Of a stretch of 64,000 bases of DNA, positions 1-11,804 are shown one piece after another. The position numbers and the translations under genes are program-made. Source of the stretch: Narthecium ossifragum (taxonomy: Eukaryota > Streptophyta > Magnoliopsida > Dioscoreales > Nartheciaceae); assembly GCA_963920575.1 (NCBI GenBank), contig OY986969.1, positions 3,978,001 through 4,042,000 on the forward strand. Reading direction: 5' to 3'. The notes under the pieces were generated by a model, which saw only the letters and a list, made by a program, of their open reading frames with translations, was not told the DNA's origin and ran no database searches. How positions within the stretch are numbered: position 1 is the stretch's first letter; each line of letters begins with the position of its first letter.

Positions 1-109
1 ATTACTTTTCCTTTCTTTTCCATCAATAATCAGTACTCAAGCAGCAATTAATTTTTTTTCTATAAGCTCTCTGTGCTAACTAACTCAGCATCATCTCTAC
101 TGAAAGCAG

Positions 110-2040
110 GCTTTTGAATCCGAGTACTTTTGCTGGATGGTTTGGGCGGTCACTGTATCATGTGAGCAAATAATTGTTTGCTAGTTTAATTTTCGTCGTA
201 TCACTATGCAATATACATTGCAGTCTAATACTATATCTTTTAGGCATGATTATTGATGTTTGGTTTTGAGTTGCCAGGGTTTCATACTTGCATTAGCTAA
301 TTACAGTGTCATTGTTCCTTGCTCACATTTCAAGTATGGGTAAAATGCATGTCGTGTTTTGTGAATGTATGGAATCAAGCTTCCTATCAGTATCCTCATA
401 GAATTGAATTTCATGGACCATGGTTCAACCTTTTATCAGTGTCTTTGTGTGTTTCTTCAGATAGAAAATCATTAAATGTGCAAAATCGTTTTTCTCCTAG
501 TTGCACTAGTCATGTGACTGTTTATTTATGTGAAACGAGCTTCATAATCACCAATATTTTTAATCAAACTGTATTTGGGTTCAAATTTCTAAATTTCTTC
601 TCCTTGATTTATTAAGTGGGCACCTTATTTGATAGATCAACGGATTATGCAGTTAATCATAAAATTAACACAATATCAATGGCACCAGTACTGGTCAGGA
701 TGAAGAAAGCTAGTACTGTTTTGGTTTATTTGTTCGTGCAATACTCGCACAATGTCGGTCCTCAACTGAAAGAAAAAATAGTTCTGAAGGCAATAAATAA
801 GTTGTATGGATATCTCTGTATAAATGATGCAGAGCATCACTTGCTACAGTAAATTCTTTGAGGGGGCTGAACTTGATATCAAGTTGTATGTGTCAAGGTG
901 GTAATGTTCTTTTTGACACTCTCAAGTAGTCCGCTATTGTTGATAAGCATTACTTCCTTAAGTGAAGGGTTAGTTTATTCAGTCATATCCATTTGAATAG
1001 TCCCAACCCAATGTTACCCATCCTTCATTTAATTCAGAAATAGTGTGCTTAAAATCTTAGACAGGATTGATGCAATCTGATTCTCTATGAACATGTAAAC
1101 ATCCGTGCTGAAGTAATATTCGAGACTGAGATTTTTTTGGCTCTTCTAGCCATAAACTTTACAAACACCAGTCATACTTTATTACTTTTATCTTGTTATT
1201 TTCAACTGGTCAATCTCTTGACATTATCTTTTGGTTGTAGGCACTTGTAGTTTTCTTAATAACTGTCCATGCGTACGCGGATGAAAAGTGCGAGATGGAA
1301 GAGGTTGCAATGGTTGCACTATCAGGATGTATTTGGTTGCAGGCTTTTGTTGTGGCCCTTGAGATGAAGTAAGACATCAAATTTCATAGTTATCCAAAGA
1401 TTTCTACAGTTGAATAGATCCATTTGGTATTTGAATCTATGGATTATTTTGACTTCCACAGTTCCTTCACAATTTTGCAACATCTTGCAATCTGGGGAAA
1501 TTTGGTTGGTTTTTATGTCATCAACTGTATAGTCAGTACCATCCCATCTGCTGGGATGTATACAATCATGTTTCGCCTCTGCAGTCAGCCATCATATTGG
1601 ATAACGATGATTGTAAGTTTCTTAATCAGAAGTAAACCTACTAGTTATTCCACATTGAAGATATCAATTAAACCCTAGTGTTCCATGCTGGCCTGCTTTT
1701 TCAGCTCACTGTTGCTGTTGGAATGGGACCTGTGCTTGCTATCAAATACTTCCGTTACACATACAGGCCAAGTGCTATCAATCTACTTCAGCAAGCAGAG
1801 AGATCTCGAGGCCCCTTCTATTCCATCGGCAATCTTGAGTCGCAGTTGAAGACCATGGAGAAGGATGTGGCTTTGATGTCCATAGCTCAACCCAAGAGCA
1901 GAAACCCCGTGTGCGAGCCCTTGCTGTCTGATTCCCCAACTGCTACTAGAAGATCTTTAGGACAGTCAACGTTTGATTTCTTTCAGCCTCCACAATCCAG
2001 GTTATCCTCCTCTTACTCGACAGATCACAAGAACAATTGA
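110..2040 (+). CDS. ALA2: Phospholipid-transporting P4-ATPase, ALA2 type, 3' end of gene
   Basis: This is the C-terminal part of a P4-type flippase, which moves phospholipids from the outer to the cytosolic leaflet of a membrane. Four exons can be joined with consistent reading phase and GT..AG borders: 110-161, 1241-1368, 1462-1612 and 1705-2040. The product has the end of the transmembrane domain (FAGWFGRSLYH, then VVFLITVHAYADEK, then ALSGCIWLQAFVVALEMN), further membrane helices (AIWGNLVGFYVIN, SQPSYWITM), the motif GPVLAIKYFRYTYRPS and a polar cytosolic tail (EPLLSDSPTATRRS). The order and wording match what I know of plant ALA2. The catalytic domains (DKTGT, ATP binding) lie upstream, outside the window. 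Intron 162-1240 is long. The gene ends with TGA at 2040. Identification comes from recognition of the family, not from a search. Confidence 0.9.
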
Positions 2041-2734
2041 AGCTCATTTGTCAAGAGGTGAAGCATGTCTTTCATATCTGGTGTTGTCCCGGGAAATCAA
2101 AGATGTTCTATATTATTTTACAGATCAGGAAATAGAAAACATTCTTTGCTTCCCCTGTAATATACATTAAGCGGATTGCTTGCTAATTTAAAACCCAATA
2201 TTTCTGGAATTGTGGGGGATCAGTTGTTAAACTTGTTGCATGTGTTAAAAGGCCGAAATTTTGTTCATCTAATCAAATAATTAACTGTCAGAAGAACATG
2301 TAGATTTGATACTGCTGAATGAAATGGAGTATCCTTCTAGATCATGAAATGAAGTAAATGCTGTAATGAGAGATGAATATGCTTCATAGCAATTATATAA
2401 GTGACTAAGTTTGAAGAAAATTGCACAAGTTTTGCATAAGGTATTTTCTAGGTGCAAATTCTTTTGGGATTTCTCATGGCCAGATTCTTTTAGATAAGAG
2501 GAATCAAGAAGAAACACAAGGCATTCTTATCAGACATCTTATGGCTAGATTGGAAAATTTTGGTAACTTTGTAGTATTTGCACTTTGCCCCCTCTTTTAT
2601 TGGTGTACTTTGCATTAAAAAAATTTATTCCAACTAATCTGATTCAATATAAGATTTATTATTATTATTATTTATTTTTAATGAGATGAGCCAAGAGGCA
2701 TGGGAACAAAGTTACAACATGTACCATATAAGAA
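2041..2734 (+). other. 3' UTR and intergenic spacer after the flippase gene
   Basis: AT-rich sequence with no supportable gene. The first few hundred bases are probably the 3' untranslated region of the flippase gene. No tRNA or other RNA gene is visible. Confidence 0.5.
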
Positions 2735-3074
2735 GAGTGTATATGCTGATGTCATATGTGCATTATATATGCCCGAATCAATAGTGGACTATCGATTCCA
2801 TCGGTAGTGGTCTACCGATGGACTAGATAAATGAATCAGTAGTCTACTACTGATTGAATTATTCATCTAGTCCATCGATAGTAAATCGATAGTGAGATAC
2901 CGATGGACTCTATCTATCAATCGGTACCTCACTATCGATATACTTCAACTGGTATTCCACTATCGATTCATTCATGTAGTTCATCGGTGATCTACCGATG
3001 GACTACGTGGACGAATCAGTAGTCGTGACATATGCATTACACATGCCGTATGTCATGTACCCGAAACATTACTC
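2735..3074. mobile_element. Fold-back MITE of the TACCGA family
   Basis: A 340-bp element full of internal dyads of the form TCGGTAG..CTACCGAT. Its ends both start GAGT, and the inner parts of the ends pair with each other (ATGTCATATGTGCAT on the left against GTGTAATGCATATGTC read from the right). It is flanked by imperfect 9-bp repeats, ATATAAGAA (2726-2734) and GAATAAGAA (3075-3083), seven of nine bases matching. A 9-bp target duplication is the mark of Mutator-like elements. It sits about 280 bp upstream of the FKBP start codon, close to its promoter. Confidence 0.7.
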
Positions 3075-3298
3075 GAATAAGAATCTAAGATTGCCTCGTT
3101 AATAATAGTACAAGTGTTTTAGAGCAATGTGATAAGCGTCCCACAGCCCACGGGTCACTGGCCATGTGGCAGCCTGGGATTGCTGCCTACAGTGGGCCCC
3201 AACCAAAATCCCATGCTTGTTGCCAATCAGAGACTGCCACGTGCCCAATGTGACGCGGTCACTCCTGCGGAGAGGAGGCAAATCACTCCCCCGATCTG

Positions 3299-3308
3299 TA
3301 TATATTAA
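3299..3308 (+). promoter_or_regulatory. Probable TATA box of the FKBP gene
   Basis: TATATATTAA lies about 50 bp before the ATG at 3357, at the edge of a GC-richer stretch with ACGTG and TGACGCGG. The short leader fits a plant core promoter. This is a motif-based inference. Confidence 0.5.
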
Positions 3309-3356
3309 ATGCCCAAATAACGAGCCGCAGCAACAGCCCATTTGGCTTGGGAATCA

Positions 3357-5260
3357 ATGGCGAAGCTTCCCCTCTTGATCCTACTCGCCGCCGCTTTGGT
3401 CTTGCTTGGTAGCATACATAGATCGCTTTCCTTTCTATAACTCGAAGTATTGGTAGAATGAGATTAGATCTGGTGGGGTTTCCATTTGATTGATTTGTTT
3501 GGTTCTTCCTTTTGTTTTTTGCCCAGTTTCTGCTAAGAAATCTGGCGACGTTACGGAGCTCCAGATCGGCGTGAAGGTGGAATTTTTTTTTAATTTATAC
3601 GGTTCTGATTTTTTTTTTTAATATCCAGTTAGATCAGATGATTGGTTTCTTGAGGTTTATAGGTTATGTTGCGGTGATTTGGGTTTTTAGTTTGGTGAGC
3701 AATAATTTATCTTGGTCTACTTATGAGTGAGTCAGCAATGTTGGCCCTTAATTTATTAAACTAGCAGGTTTAATCAGCCTTTGTTTCCTTAAAAAGGATG
3801 GCTTATCGGTGCTCGAAGAAGTTTAGGACCTGAATTCAACTTCTTTTATGGAGGATTTTGTGCCATTTTGGAAGCCTATAACTATTTGTGCTTGGAATTC
3901 TTATTTGGTTTTCTACTGATGCAATAAGAGCTTGTTTTCCTACTTTCAAACATCTATAAGTCATTGTTGTTCATCACTCATGTTGTATAAAAACCATATG
4001 TGTGAGATGGTCATGCTCTAGCAGCATTTGATACTATGGGTGGATTTTGTGCTTGCAGTTCAAGCCGGAGTCCTGCGGCATTCAGGCTCATAAAGGTGAT
4101 AAAATCAAAGTCCACTACCGGGTAAGTCATCATGCAAGTTTGGTGAATTTTGGAAAGTGGTGACTGCAACATAAATGAGAAAGGGGTTTTAACATGTTTG
4201 AACTCCACCAGAGTATGTTGCTGCTTTTATCATGCTGAAAATGCCATCATGTCCATAGCAAGTTTTAGTTATTTGTGGAGAGAACATTCAAAGTCTGTTG
4301 TATGCCAAGCTGTGTTGCAATGAAGAATGTCATGATTTATCTCAATCTATAAGCACGCTTCATTTCCTAATCCAAGTCAAATCAAGTCAATGGTCAAAAT
4401 CATTTCAAAATTTGTTGAGGATGCTGCTGGCTGCTGCTATCTAAGTGAGCTGGTTGCATACTATTACTTTGTTTCTTATATTCTAGAGATTACCAATATA
4501 CTTTCCTCTTGATAATTAAAGCGAATATCTCTGGATTAATATATATTGTGCCTCTTTAGTATCAGAGGGTACTGGAGGTTTACATAATAGTATTTGATTA
4601 GCTAAGAAGTTCCAGCATTTAATATCTCTAGACTAATATTTAATCACTTTTACTATCAGAGAGCCTTTAAGTAATTCCACATGATAGTAATCAGTTTGGT
4701 ATCCATAAGAAGCTCTAACATTTAGTAGTTCTGTTAGCTCTTAGGTAGTATGTTTATGAGGATGATGAAAATTGGAGACCAATGACTGGGGTGGCTCAAG
4801 TGGTATGGATGTAAAAGTGATCAGTTTCGCTTGAAGAGTGTAGAAGACCATCTCAATGAAAATAAGCAAAATTCATCTGAATTCTAGTTATCAGTATGGA
4901 AGTTAAAGAATTGCAGTTTTCATTGCTTTGGTTTGGATTGATGTTTGTTCCCGTTCTTGCACTGGGAAATCAAGGGACTTGGTGGAAAAGGTTGGATTAT
5001 GAAGCAACTTGTGTAAGATATATTGGCATGATACACTATTTGATTAATTTCCCATCAACGGCCTTGCAATTTGTTTGATAGTAAGAATCCACTAAGGTTT
5101 CGTTGGTATTTGTTCTTCTGCTTCCAGAAATGAGTTTTTCCTCATTCATGCTTATGCTTACGATCTTCCATGTTCGATGATGGATTTATGCGAGAATTGT
5201 ATTGGTTTCTGCACTGGCAATATCGTATTCAAGACAAAATATATATACATATATATAAGA

Positions 5261-5293
<33 letters not shown>

Positions 5294-6851
5294 TATGTAT
5301 ATATATCTCTGTGTGTGTGTCAGTACTTTGGGATCTAACTTATGTGTTTTTGTGTGACAGGGGACACTCACAGACGGGACAGTTTTTGATTCCAGCTTTG
5401 AAAGAGGTGATCCGATTGAGTTTGAGCTTGGTAGCGGCCAAGTGATAAAAGGTTTGTGGTAGATGTTGCATATCATCATTGATTTTATGCCATGCATGTA
5501 CTGTTGCATGCACATTTATCTATATGTACTACTCTTCATGCATACAGATATGAGACAATGATTACAATCTGAGATGTTTCTGCTTGTGTGTGCAAGTATT
5601 TCTGCTACCGACATGCATATCCATCTCTATGTGGCAGTGTAACACCCTTATAGATAAGCAACTATGGTCTTAACATAAGAAGATTCTGGTATGCATATTT
5701 ATTGCGTAAAGTTGCAGTCATCCTACTATTCACCAATACCCTTCAACCAGCATTTAGTTCCATCAAGCAAATTGAATTGTTCATGACATCTAGAAAGTTG
5801 CTAACTTTCTGCACTATCTCATTTCGATTTGGCGGTCTGTCCTGCACTCATCACCATCCTGCTCATGACTGTGATGATACAGTCATAATTTTCAACTCAA
5901 AATGCTTTTATTAACAGTTGCTAGTTAATTTCATATGGATAATGAACAGCGTTACAGTGATAGTACACATGTTTTATGGCCACATATAGAGGGAAGTTTT
6001 CTATTACATTATACCATGTGCCTTGGTATGATTGTGTTATGGTGCATGTGATAAAACTCTTTGATATGGTTCAGAATCTTACATACTACTTGTTATATAG
6101 GTCTATCCCTATATTTTGTTAGGTCAATCGTGTCTGGTACTTGATTGATACAGCCAGTATTTCTTATGTCGAAGGTCCAGTCTAAATGCTTTAGTTAGGT
6201 CTTAAATGATGAGCCATGCCTCTCTTCCTTCCATGGTGATAAAACCTTGTAGTGTCTTCAATTCTGTCAAAATCTCAAAGCTTTTGCTATTCATTTTAGC
6301 TTCCTTTTATCATGTGCTACAAGTTTATGATGTTCACAAAATCATTTAGCCTTGGCTGCAGAAGTTGTCAAATTTGATGGTATTAAGCCTGACCATTGTT
6401 GAAATTGGCATGATCCACCCTATAGGATGGGACCAAGGGCTTATGGGTATGTGTGTGGGTGAAAAGCGGAAGCTAAAGATACCTTCCAAGCTTGGTTACG
6501 GAGCTCAAGGATCGCCACCTACCATCCCAGGTAGTTCTGATTCAACTGTGGGCTTCAGTTTACTGCTTAGGTTAAAGCGATACTTCTTACTCTTCAATGA
6601 ATATTGAGTTTTGATGCTGATCAATGCTTTGTCAACCCACAAACTCTCTGTTGGTGGAAGATGCTAATAACGCAGTTCGACCTTTGAAGGAGGATGATTT
6701 TGTGACGATGTTTCACCTTTTACTGTCCTTATGTGGGCTACTTTTAATGCTTGTAGGTGGAGCGACACTCATATTTGATACCGAGCTTGTTGCTGTGAAT
6801 GGGAAAACACAAGGTGGAGTGCAATCTACGGAAGCTGATAGCGAGCTATAG
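3357..6851 (+). CDS. FKBP15: ER-lumen peptidyl-prolyl cis-trans isomerase, FKBP15 type
   Basis: Six exons join with correct phase: 3357-3408, 3527-3576, 4059-4121, 5361-5451, 6426-6530 and 6757-6851, giving 151 residues. The product catalyses cis-trans isomerisation of peptidyl-prolyl bonds and helps proteins fold in the secretory pathway. Residues 1-20 form a signal peptide ([17 protein letters not shown]). One FKBP domain follows, with the family motifs [52 protein letters not shown] and [13 protein letters not shown]. The core residues of the binding pocket (Y of HYRG, F and D of VFDSS, V and I of GQVIKGW, W, Y of LGYG, F of LIFD) are all present. The protein ends in DSEL, a variant of the HDEL/NDEL-type ER retrieval signal of plant FKBP15. 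Length and exon plan fit the family. Intron 4 holds a TA microsatellite. Confidence 0.93.
5238..5320. repeat. TA/TACA microsatellite followed by a GT run
   Basis: About 80 bp of alternating AT with TACATA interruptions, followed by a short GTGTGTGTGT run, inside the third intron of the FKBP gene (4122-5360). It is likely polymorphic. Confidence 0.9.
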
Positions 6852-7710
6852 TTTGTTTAGAGTTTGGTGTAGCTCTAGCGATTAAAGCTTTGCTGATCCA
6901 TGAGTTAGACAGTGTAGTTGGGTTCATAATTAACTCTTAAAATCCTAAGAGTACTTTTGCTTAGCGCAGATCATTCTGTGGGAAATAGATAGCAAAAAAT
7001 GCAGAAACAAGTTATTTTTTTTATGGAATGCTTCCTAGAATATGGAATACACTATTCGTTTTTGCAGTGTTTAATATGCGGGATTTTGTAGCTCTTATTC
7101 TCATGATGAAATCATCAAACCTGTGAATATATAAGTGATTTTGATGATTTATTTGTTGGGAGGGATGCTGATTTATATGCGGATCTGGTTTACAGGAATG
7201 CTGCACCCAACTACTTTGATTGCCTATAAGCTATCTGAAACATATATAGAGTATGCATTAACAAGGCAATAGCTTAGTCCAATCCGTAAGTAGAAATCAG
7301 CTGCATATCAACCTTATAAGGAGCAATAACGGTTAACCTGCATTAATTCATATCCCCTAAGTTTCTTTATATATATTCTCTAAGTTTGCTTTATATAAAC
7401 CTGCATTAATTCATATCAACCTAAGTTCTATTAATATTATCTTAGGCAATATGCAAATGCAAAGACTTATATTTATTTTATATACCCTAAGTTAGACTTA
7501 TAATATTTTATTTTATAGGCTATGCTTTATAGTGGCAGTGAACAAAAAGCTATGACCAACCTTCGAACCCTGGACCACCCACGGGTCAACACAACCGTCT
7601 AACTAAACAAACTACAGGGAGTTTGTTAAAATTTTATATTAACAATAACTAAAAACTGTGTCATGGGCACAGGTGAGTACTAGTATATCTACATATAGTA
7701 ATAATGTTTA
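6852..7710. other. 3' flank of FKBP gene, AT-rich spacer
   Basis: No gene is visible. It holds a short direct repeat (ACCTGCATTAATTCATATC, near 7337 and 7399) and otherwise plain AT-rich sequence. Confidence 0.5.
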
Positions 7711-8909
7711 GGCTTCATTTGGACATGTGTCGTGTATTTTTTGACCGCGATTAACTATTTGAGGTAAAAAAGTATATTCATGAAGTTTATTGTTTGAACG
7801 TGTGTTTAATTTCAAAGTTTAAAAGCATTTTGGTAACTCCATATGGTATATCGTAAAATTTGATTTTCGAATTTATGCCTCCAAGTTTGAAACCGTGTTA
7901 TTTAATGTCAAATCACATATGTCGTCTGTGTAGGCTGATAGAAACCGCACGTGGTCAGTTAGTCACCCCCTTACCCGCCACCCTTGCCCATTGCGACGAG
8001 TCCGCCGCCACGGCCCTTTCCACGCTCTCTGCCACCAAGCTCATGTCCTACATTGACCTCTGCCCCTCCCCGCCAGGCTCCATCCTTCGATTTGTCAAAG
8101 GTCGTCTAAGGGAGAAGGAACTAGCGGGGGTGCTGGAGCTGCTCGAGGACGACCTCTCTCCTCCCTCCTTTCCCTCCTCCTCGTCTTCATATCGTGCTCG
8201 TCAGCATCCTCGTCGTCGAACGAGGAGGAGACAGGGAAAAGGGGGGTGTGTCAGGAGAGGTGAGGGGGGGGGGGGGGTTTGTCAAGGGGGTACGAGAAGC
8301 ATCTCCCTTTCTACCAACCTTCTAACCATCTCGATCTCCGAAACAACCATGCTTATAGAAGGGGGAAGTTGGCTAGAGGATGCTTTGGAGACGCTTAGGC
8401 GTGAGCTATTATTGGCTGAGAAACTCACATGACTCGTTGACTTTCGGAGAAAATCGGGAGATTGAGAAAGAGGAATACCCCCGGTGCACCCAAACCGTGG
8501 AGCTCCGTCGTCGTTCATGATCCGACCCAAGGGGGGAGCGCCCGTCGCCGTCCGTGGCCTCAAGCTCGCTGCATCAAACCCCATGTCCGGCAAGAGCTTC
8601 TCCGGCAGCATCCCCATCTCCAGCACTCCGCGCGATCAACTTTTTTTCACTGGATCTTGGTGAACGGCGCCCTCCGACGGTCCGGCGATGCAAGCGAAAG
8701 CCCAAATCCAACATGAAGAAGGCCATCCGCCGTCAATGTGTCCCACGCGAGGGTGGCGGGTTGGGGGTTTGTGCGATGTATCTGGTCGGTTTCCATCAGC
8801 CTATACAAACGACGTATGTGATTTGGCATTAAATCGTCTATTTTTGAAAGATGGAGATACAAAAATGCTTTTAACTCTAATTTCAACTATGATGTAGTCC
8901 AAATAGTAG
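7711..8909. mobile_element. TIR transposon with GC-rich cargo, possibly Pack-MULE-like
   Basis: A stretch of about 200 bp at the left (from CATTTGGAC near 7716 to TAGGCTGATAGAAACCG near 7947) recurs inverted at the right (near 8786-8907). Shared blocks are CAAATCACATA, TAGGCTGAT and GAAACCG. Between the arms lies GC-rich sequence unlike the AT-rich surroundings. It has open frames at 7860-8432 and in several frames of 8460-8720, none recognised. The arrangement resembles a non-autonomous element that has picked up coding DNA. No clean target duplication was found, so the superfamily is open. Confidence 0.5.
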
Positions 8910-9119
8910 TTTTTTTCATTCACAAATCAGTTAATATTTTATTTATATATTTTTTGCGTCTAAGAAGAGGTCCCCAAACCACCATATATCACTGTTTTTT
9001 TTAGCAAATAAGACGTAATTCCTTGTGGTTTTGTAATTTCTATTTCCGTTATATATCCTCCTCAAAACACGTTAAACTTACGATCTCCCCTCCCTGAAGA
9101 GTGGAAACATAGGCGTTGT

Positions 9120-9202
9120 ACTTATTCCCTCTGTTATTAATTTACAAATCTGAAAAGATTTAAATTCTTAATTAGCTTCTACCTTTTATTATATATAATA
9201 AA
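9120..9202. repeat. Tail of tandem repeat unit, copy 0 (first piece)
   Basis: This matches 20205-20254 and 51786-51836. The copy continues at 10102-10262 and 11647-11804, and is interrupted by the Helitron at 9203-10101 and the MULE at 10263-11646. It then leads into the next unit after the small Helitron at 11805-12002. Confidence 0.75.
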
Positions 9203-10101
9203 CTAGGTGGTGGGTCTGTGCTACATGGCACGGCTAACTGTCCGCCCTTTTGGCTCACTGTTTAGTCGAGCACGCTTAACCATGGAGTTTTTCTGACGGA
9301 TCACTGCCAGCACGGCTTTAAAACGCGTTGTGTCTATTAAATGCTTACTATATACTTATATCAAACCCCGGACCATACCCAAGCTTTGTGGGATTGCTTG
9401 TCCCACGGTAGACCCAGCGGGCCTCACAATCCACCCCCTTGGAGGCCCAGCGTCCTCGCTGGCACAATTTCCGGCTGGGAACCGGCTCTGATACCATACT
9501 GTAACGCCCCGGCCCTCCACTGGGCCCGCCAGTAGGTCACCCATCGTGTGATTACTCCAGGTCGAGCACGCTTAACCATGGAGTTTTTCTGACGGATCAC
9601 TGCCAGTACGGTTTTAAAACGCGTTGTGTCTATTAAAGGCTTACTATATACTTATATCGAACCCCGGACCATACCCAGGCGTTGTGGGATTGCTTACCCG
9701 GCTACCCGACTCAGCCCCGCCCTCTAGGCGCAGGCATCTTGTCCCACGGTAGACCCAGCGGGCCTCACAATCTCTATTATAACTTACGCCACATCAGCCA
9801 CTATCTTTTTTTTTGTTTATTTAATTATAATTTTATAGCACGTGTATGCCACGTGTATTCATGTGTGTATAAGTTTATGACTCAGATGATGAATCATAAA
9901 AGTAACTACCTTGGATCTTATAAGGTAGATAAGGATGTATATTTAAAACTAATCTCCTAACTTATGATTATAAGGATGTATATTTAAAACTAACCTAGGG
10001 AAGATGATAAAAATATACAAAGTTAACTTAGAAAAATATACATGTAAATAAACTAATAGGAGGTAAACGGTTGTAACCGTTTTTGCTCCTTATAATGTTG
10101 A
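9203..10101 (-). mobile_element. Non-autonomous Helitron, 899 bp
   Basis: Read on the minus strand it begins with TC and ends in CTAG, preceded by a short GC-rich hairpin (GCCGTGC..GCAC). It sits between host A (9202) and T (10102). The same host sequence without the insert, AATAAATTTCAC, is present at 20249-20260 and 51831-51842, so the borders are exact. TC..CTAG ends, a 3' hairpin and insertion into AT without duplication are the defining Helitron marks. It has no Rep/helicase gene. It carries a TRIM-like LTR element as cargo. Confidence 0.85.
9265..9769 (-). mobile_element. TRIM-like miniature LTR retroelement inside the Helitron
   Basis: On the minus strand an LTR of about 270 bp (9500-9769) starts TGTGAGGCCCGCTGGG and ends GGGGCGTTACA. 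A primer-binding site follows three bases later, TGGTATCAGAGCCGG (9482-9496), complementary to initiator Met-tRNA. An internal part of only 71 bp ends in a purine-rich CCAAGGGGGTGGAT, and a second LTR (9265-9428) begins with the same TGTGAGGCCC. The second LTR lacks its last 61 bp and a 45-bp internal block. There is no coding sequence, so it would need proteins from another element. Confidence 0.8.
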
Positions 10102-10262
10102 TTTCACAACTAACAATCCATATGATCATGGAACGAAGCCTCAAACAATAAGAAGAACAGAACTGGAACTATTTGCACATATTCAACAATTTTCTCAGTA
10201 AAACAAGCTCATATATATGCATTAGGTGGGCCTCGTGCCACCTGGTACGGGTAACTATTCAC

Positions 10263-11646
10263 GGGTGCTGTTTAGGTCATACCAAGCTTTTGGATACTAC
10301 CATCATACCTGGGGCCAGGATCTCATCATTTCCATCCAAAGACCGAAAACGTGCCAGCACATTATTAGATTGCTGACATGGATTATTACCTATTTTTCAG
10401 CCGTTTTTGAGCCAAGTCGATAGCCCCCTCTTATTTCCAATCGCTCCCTCTTATTTCCAATCCCTGTTTATTTTGTTCCCCATCCCCAGTCACTCGATCT
10501 CTCTCTTGCACTGCAACTCCCATCCATCGCCGCCCGCCACCGCGACTCAATCCATTGCCGCCGATTATATATCTACCAGCTTAACATACCAATAGTAAAG
10601 CATAGTGAATTCGACATCCAAAAGACTTTTAAGCTGTTGCATCTATTTACTAAATTGCGTTTGAAATACCCTTAGTCATATGTTGTGGTCTCTATGTAGA
10701 AATCTTTTCAGTGTTCTGACACTTACCTAGAATTTGTCTATTGCAGATCAATCTGATTGCTTATAGTTGAATCATCACTTGCTTCAAGTAAAATAATTGC
10801 CACACGAAGTGCATTTGACACCAAATTCATAAAAAAGAAGAAGGAATAAACATCAGCGGCAGCAGAGAAAGCTGCTATGTCGCTCTAGATAACAACATCC
10901 ATGGCAAAACCATCTGCGCCGGCCCTCGTGATGTATGCCATCTCTGCCAAGATTTATAAGTTCGTTATCTATGGTAAAACCATCAAAAAAAAAAAAAAAA
11001 AAAACAGCAGCAGTAGCAGAGTTTGAAGATTGTGCGCAGAAGTTGGAACATTGTTTGAGATGGCCGGCGATGGATTCAGAGCCCGACGAGGAGGAGATGG
11101 GTGGCGACGAGAAGGAGGAGATGGGCGGCGACGAGAAGGAGATGCTTGGGTGGCGGCGGAGGGGATGCAGCATCAACCCATGGAAGAGGCACAGTGGCGG
11201 CGGCGGAGGGGATGCGGCATCAACCTATGGAAGAGGTGTGGTGGCGGCGGCCGCGATGAGAAGGAAATGCGACGGCGACGATGGATTCAGCATCCTCGAC
11301 GAGGAGGAGATGCTGGGGTGGCGACGAGGAGGATATGGCGGGTGACGAGGAGGAGATGCGGCAGCGGGCGGCGATGGATGGAGTCGCAGCGGCGGGCGGC
11401 GATGGATGGGAGTTGCAGTGCGAGAGAGAGATCGAGTGATTGGGGATGGGGAACAAAATAAACAGGGATTGGAAATAAGAGGGGACCAGCGGCTCGGCTT
11501 AAAAATGGCTCAAAAATGGCTAATAATCCATGTCAGCAATCTACTAATGTGCTGGCACATTTTGGATCTTTGGATGGAAATGATGAGATCCTGGCCCTAG
11601 GTATGATGGTAGTATCCAAAAGCTTGGTATGAACTAAACAACACCC
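10263..11646. mobile_element. Non-autonomous MULE with long terminal inverted repeats
   Basis: A 1384-bp element starting GGGTGCTGTTTAGGTCATAC and ending with the inverse GTATGAACTAAACAACACCC. The inverted repeats extend about 290 bp (10263-10555 against 11350-11646). A perfect 9-bp target duplication ACTATTCAC flanks it (10254-10262 and 11647-11655). The homologous places at about 20408 and 51992 lack the insert. The core has a run of about 20 A (10985-11004) and a GC-rich, GGCGACGAGAAGGAG-type low-complexity region with open frames on both strands. It could be captured coding DNA but is not recognised. No transposase is present. Confidence 0.85.
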
Positions 11647-11804
11647 ACTATTCACCCCCTCTATCTCATAACCACCCACCCTCATTGCCCTCTCTCTTCT
11701 CTCCTCTTTATGACTCAGCTGCTACGTACCCCCTTTCTTCTTTCTGTATGACTCAGCTATCATGTGTGAGAAAATAGATGAGTCATTGATCTTATATATA
11801 TAGA

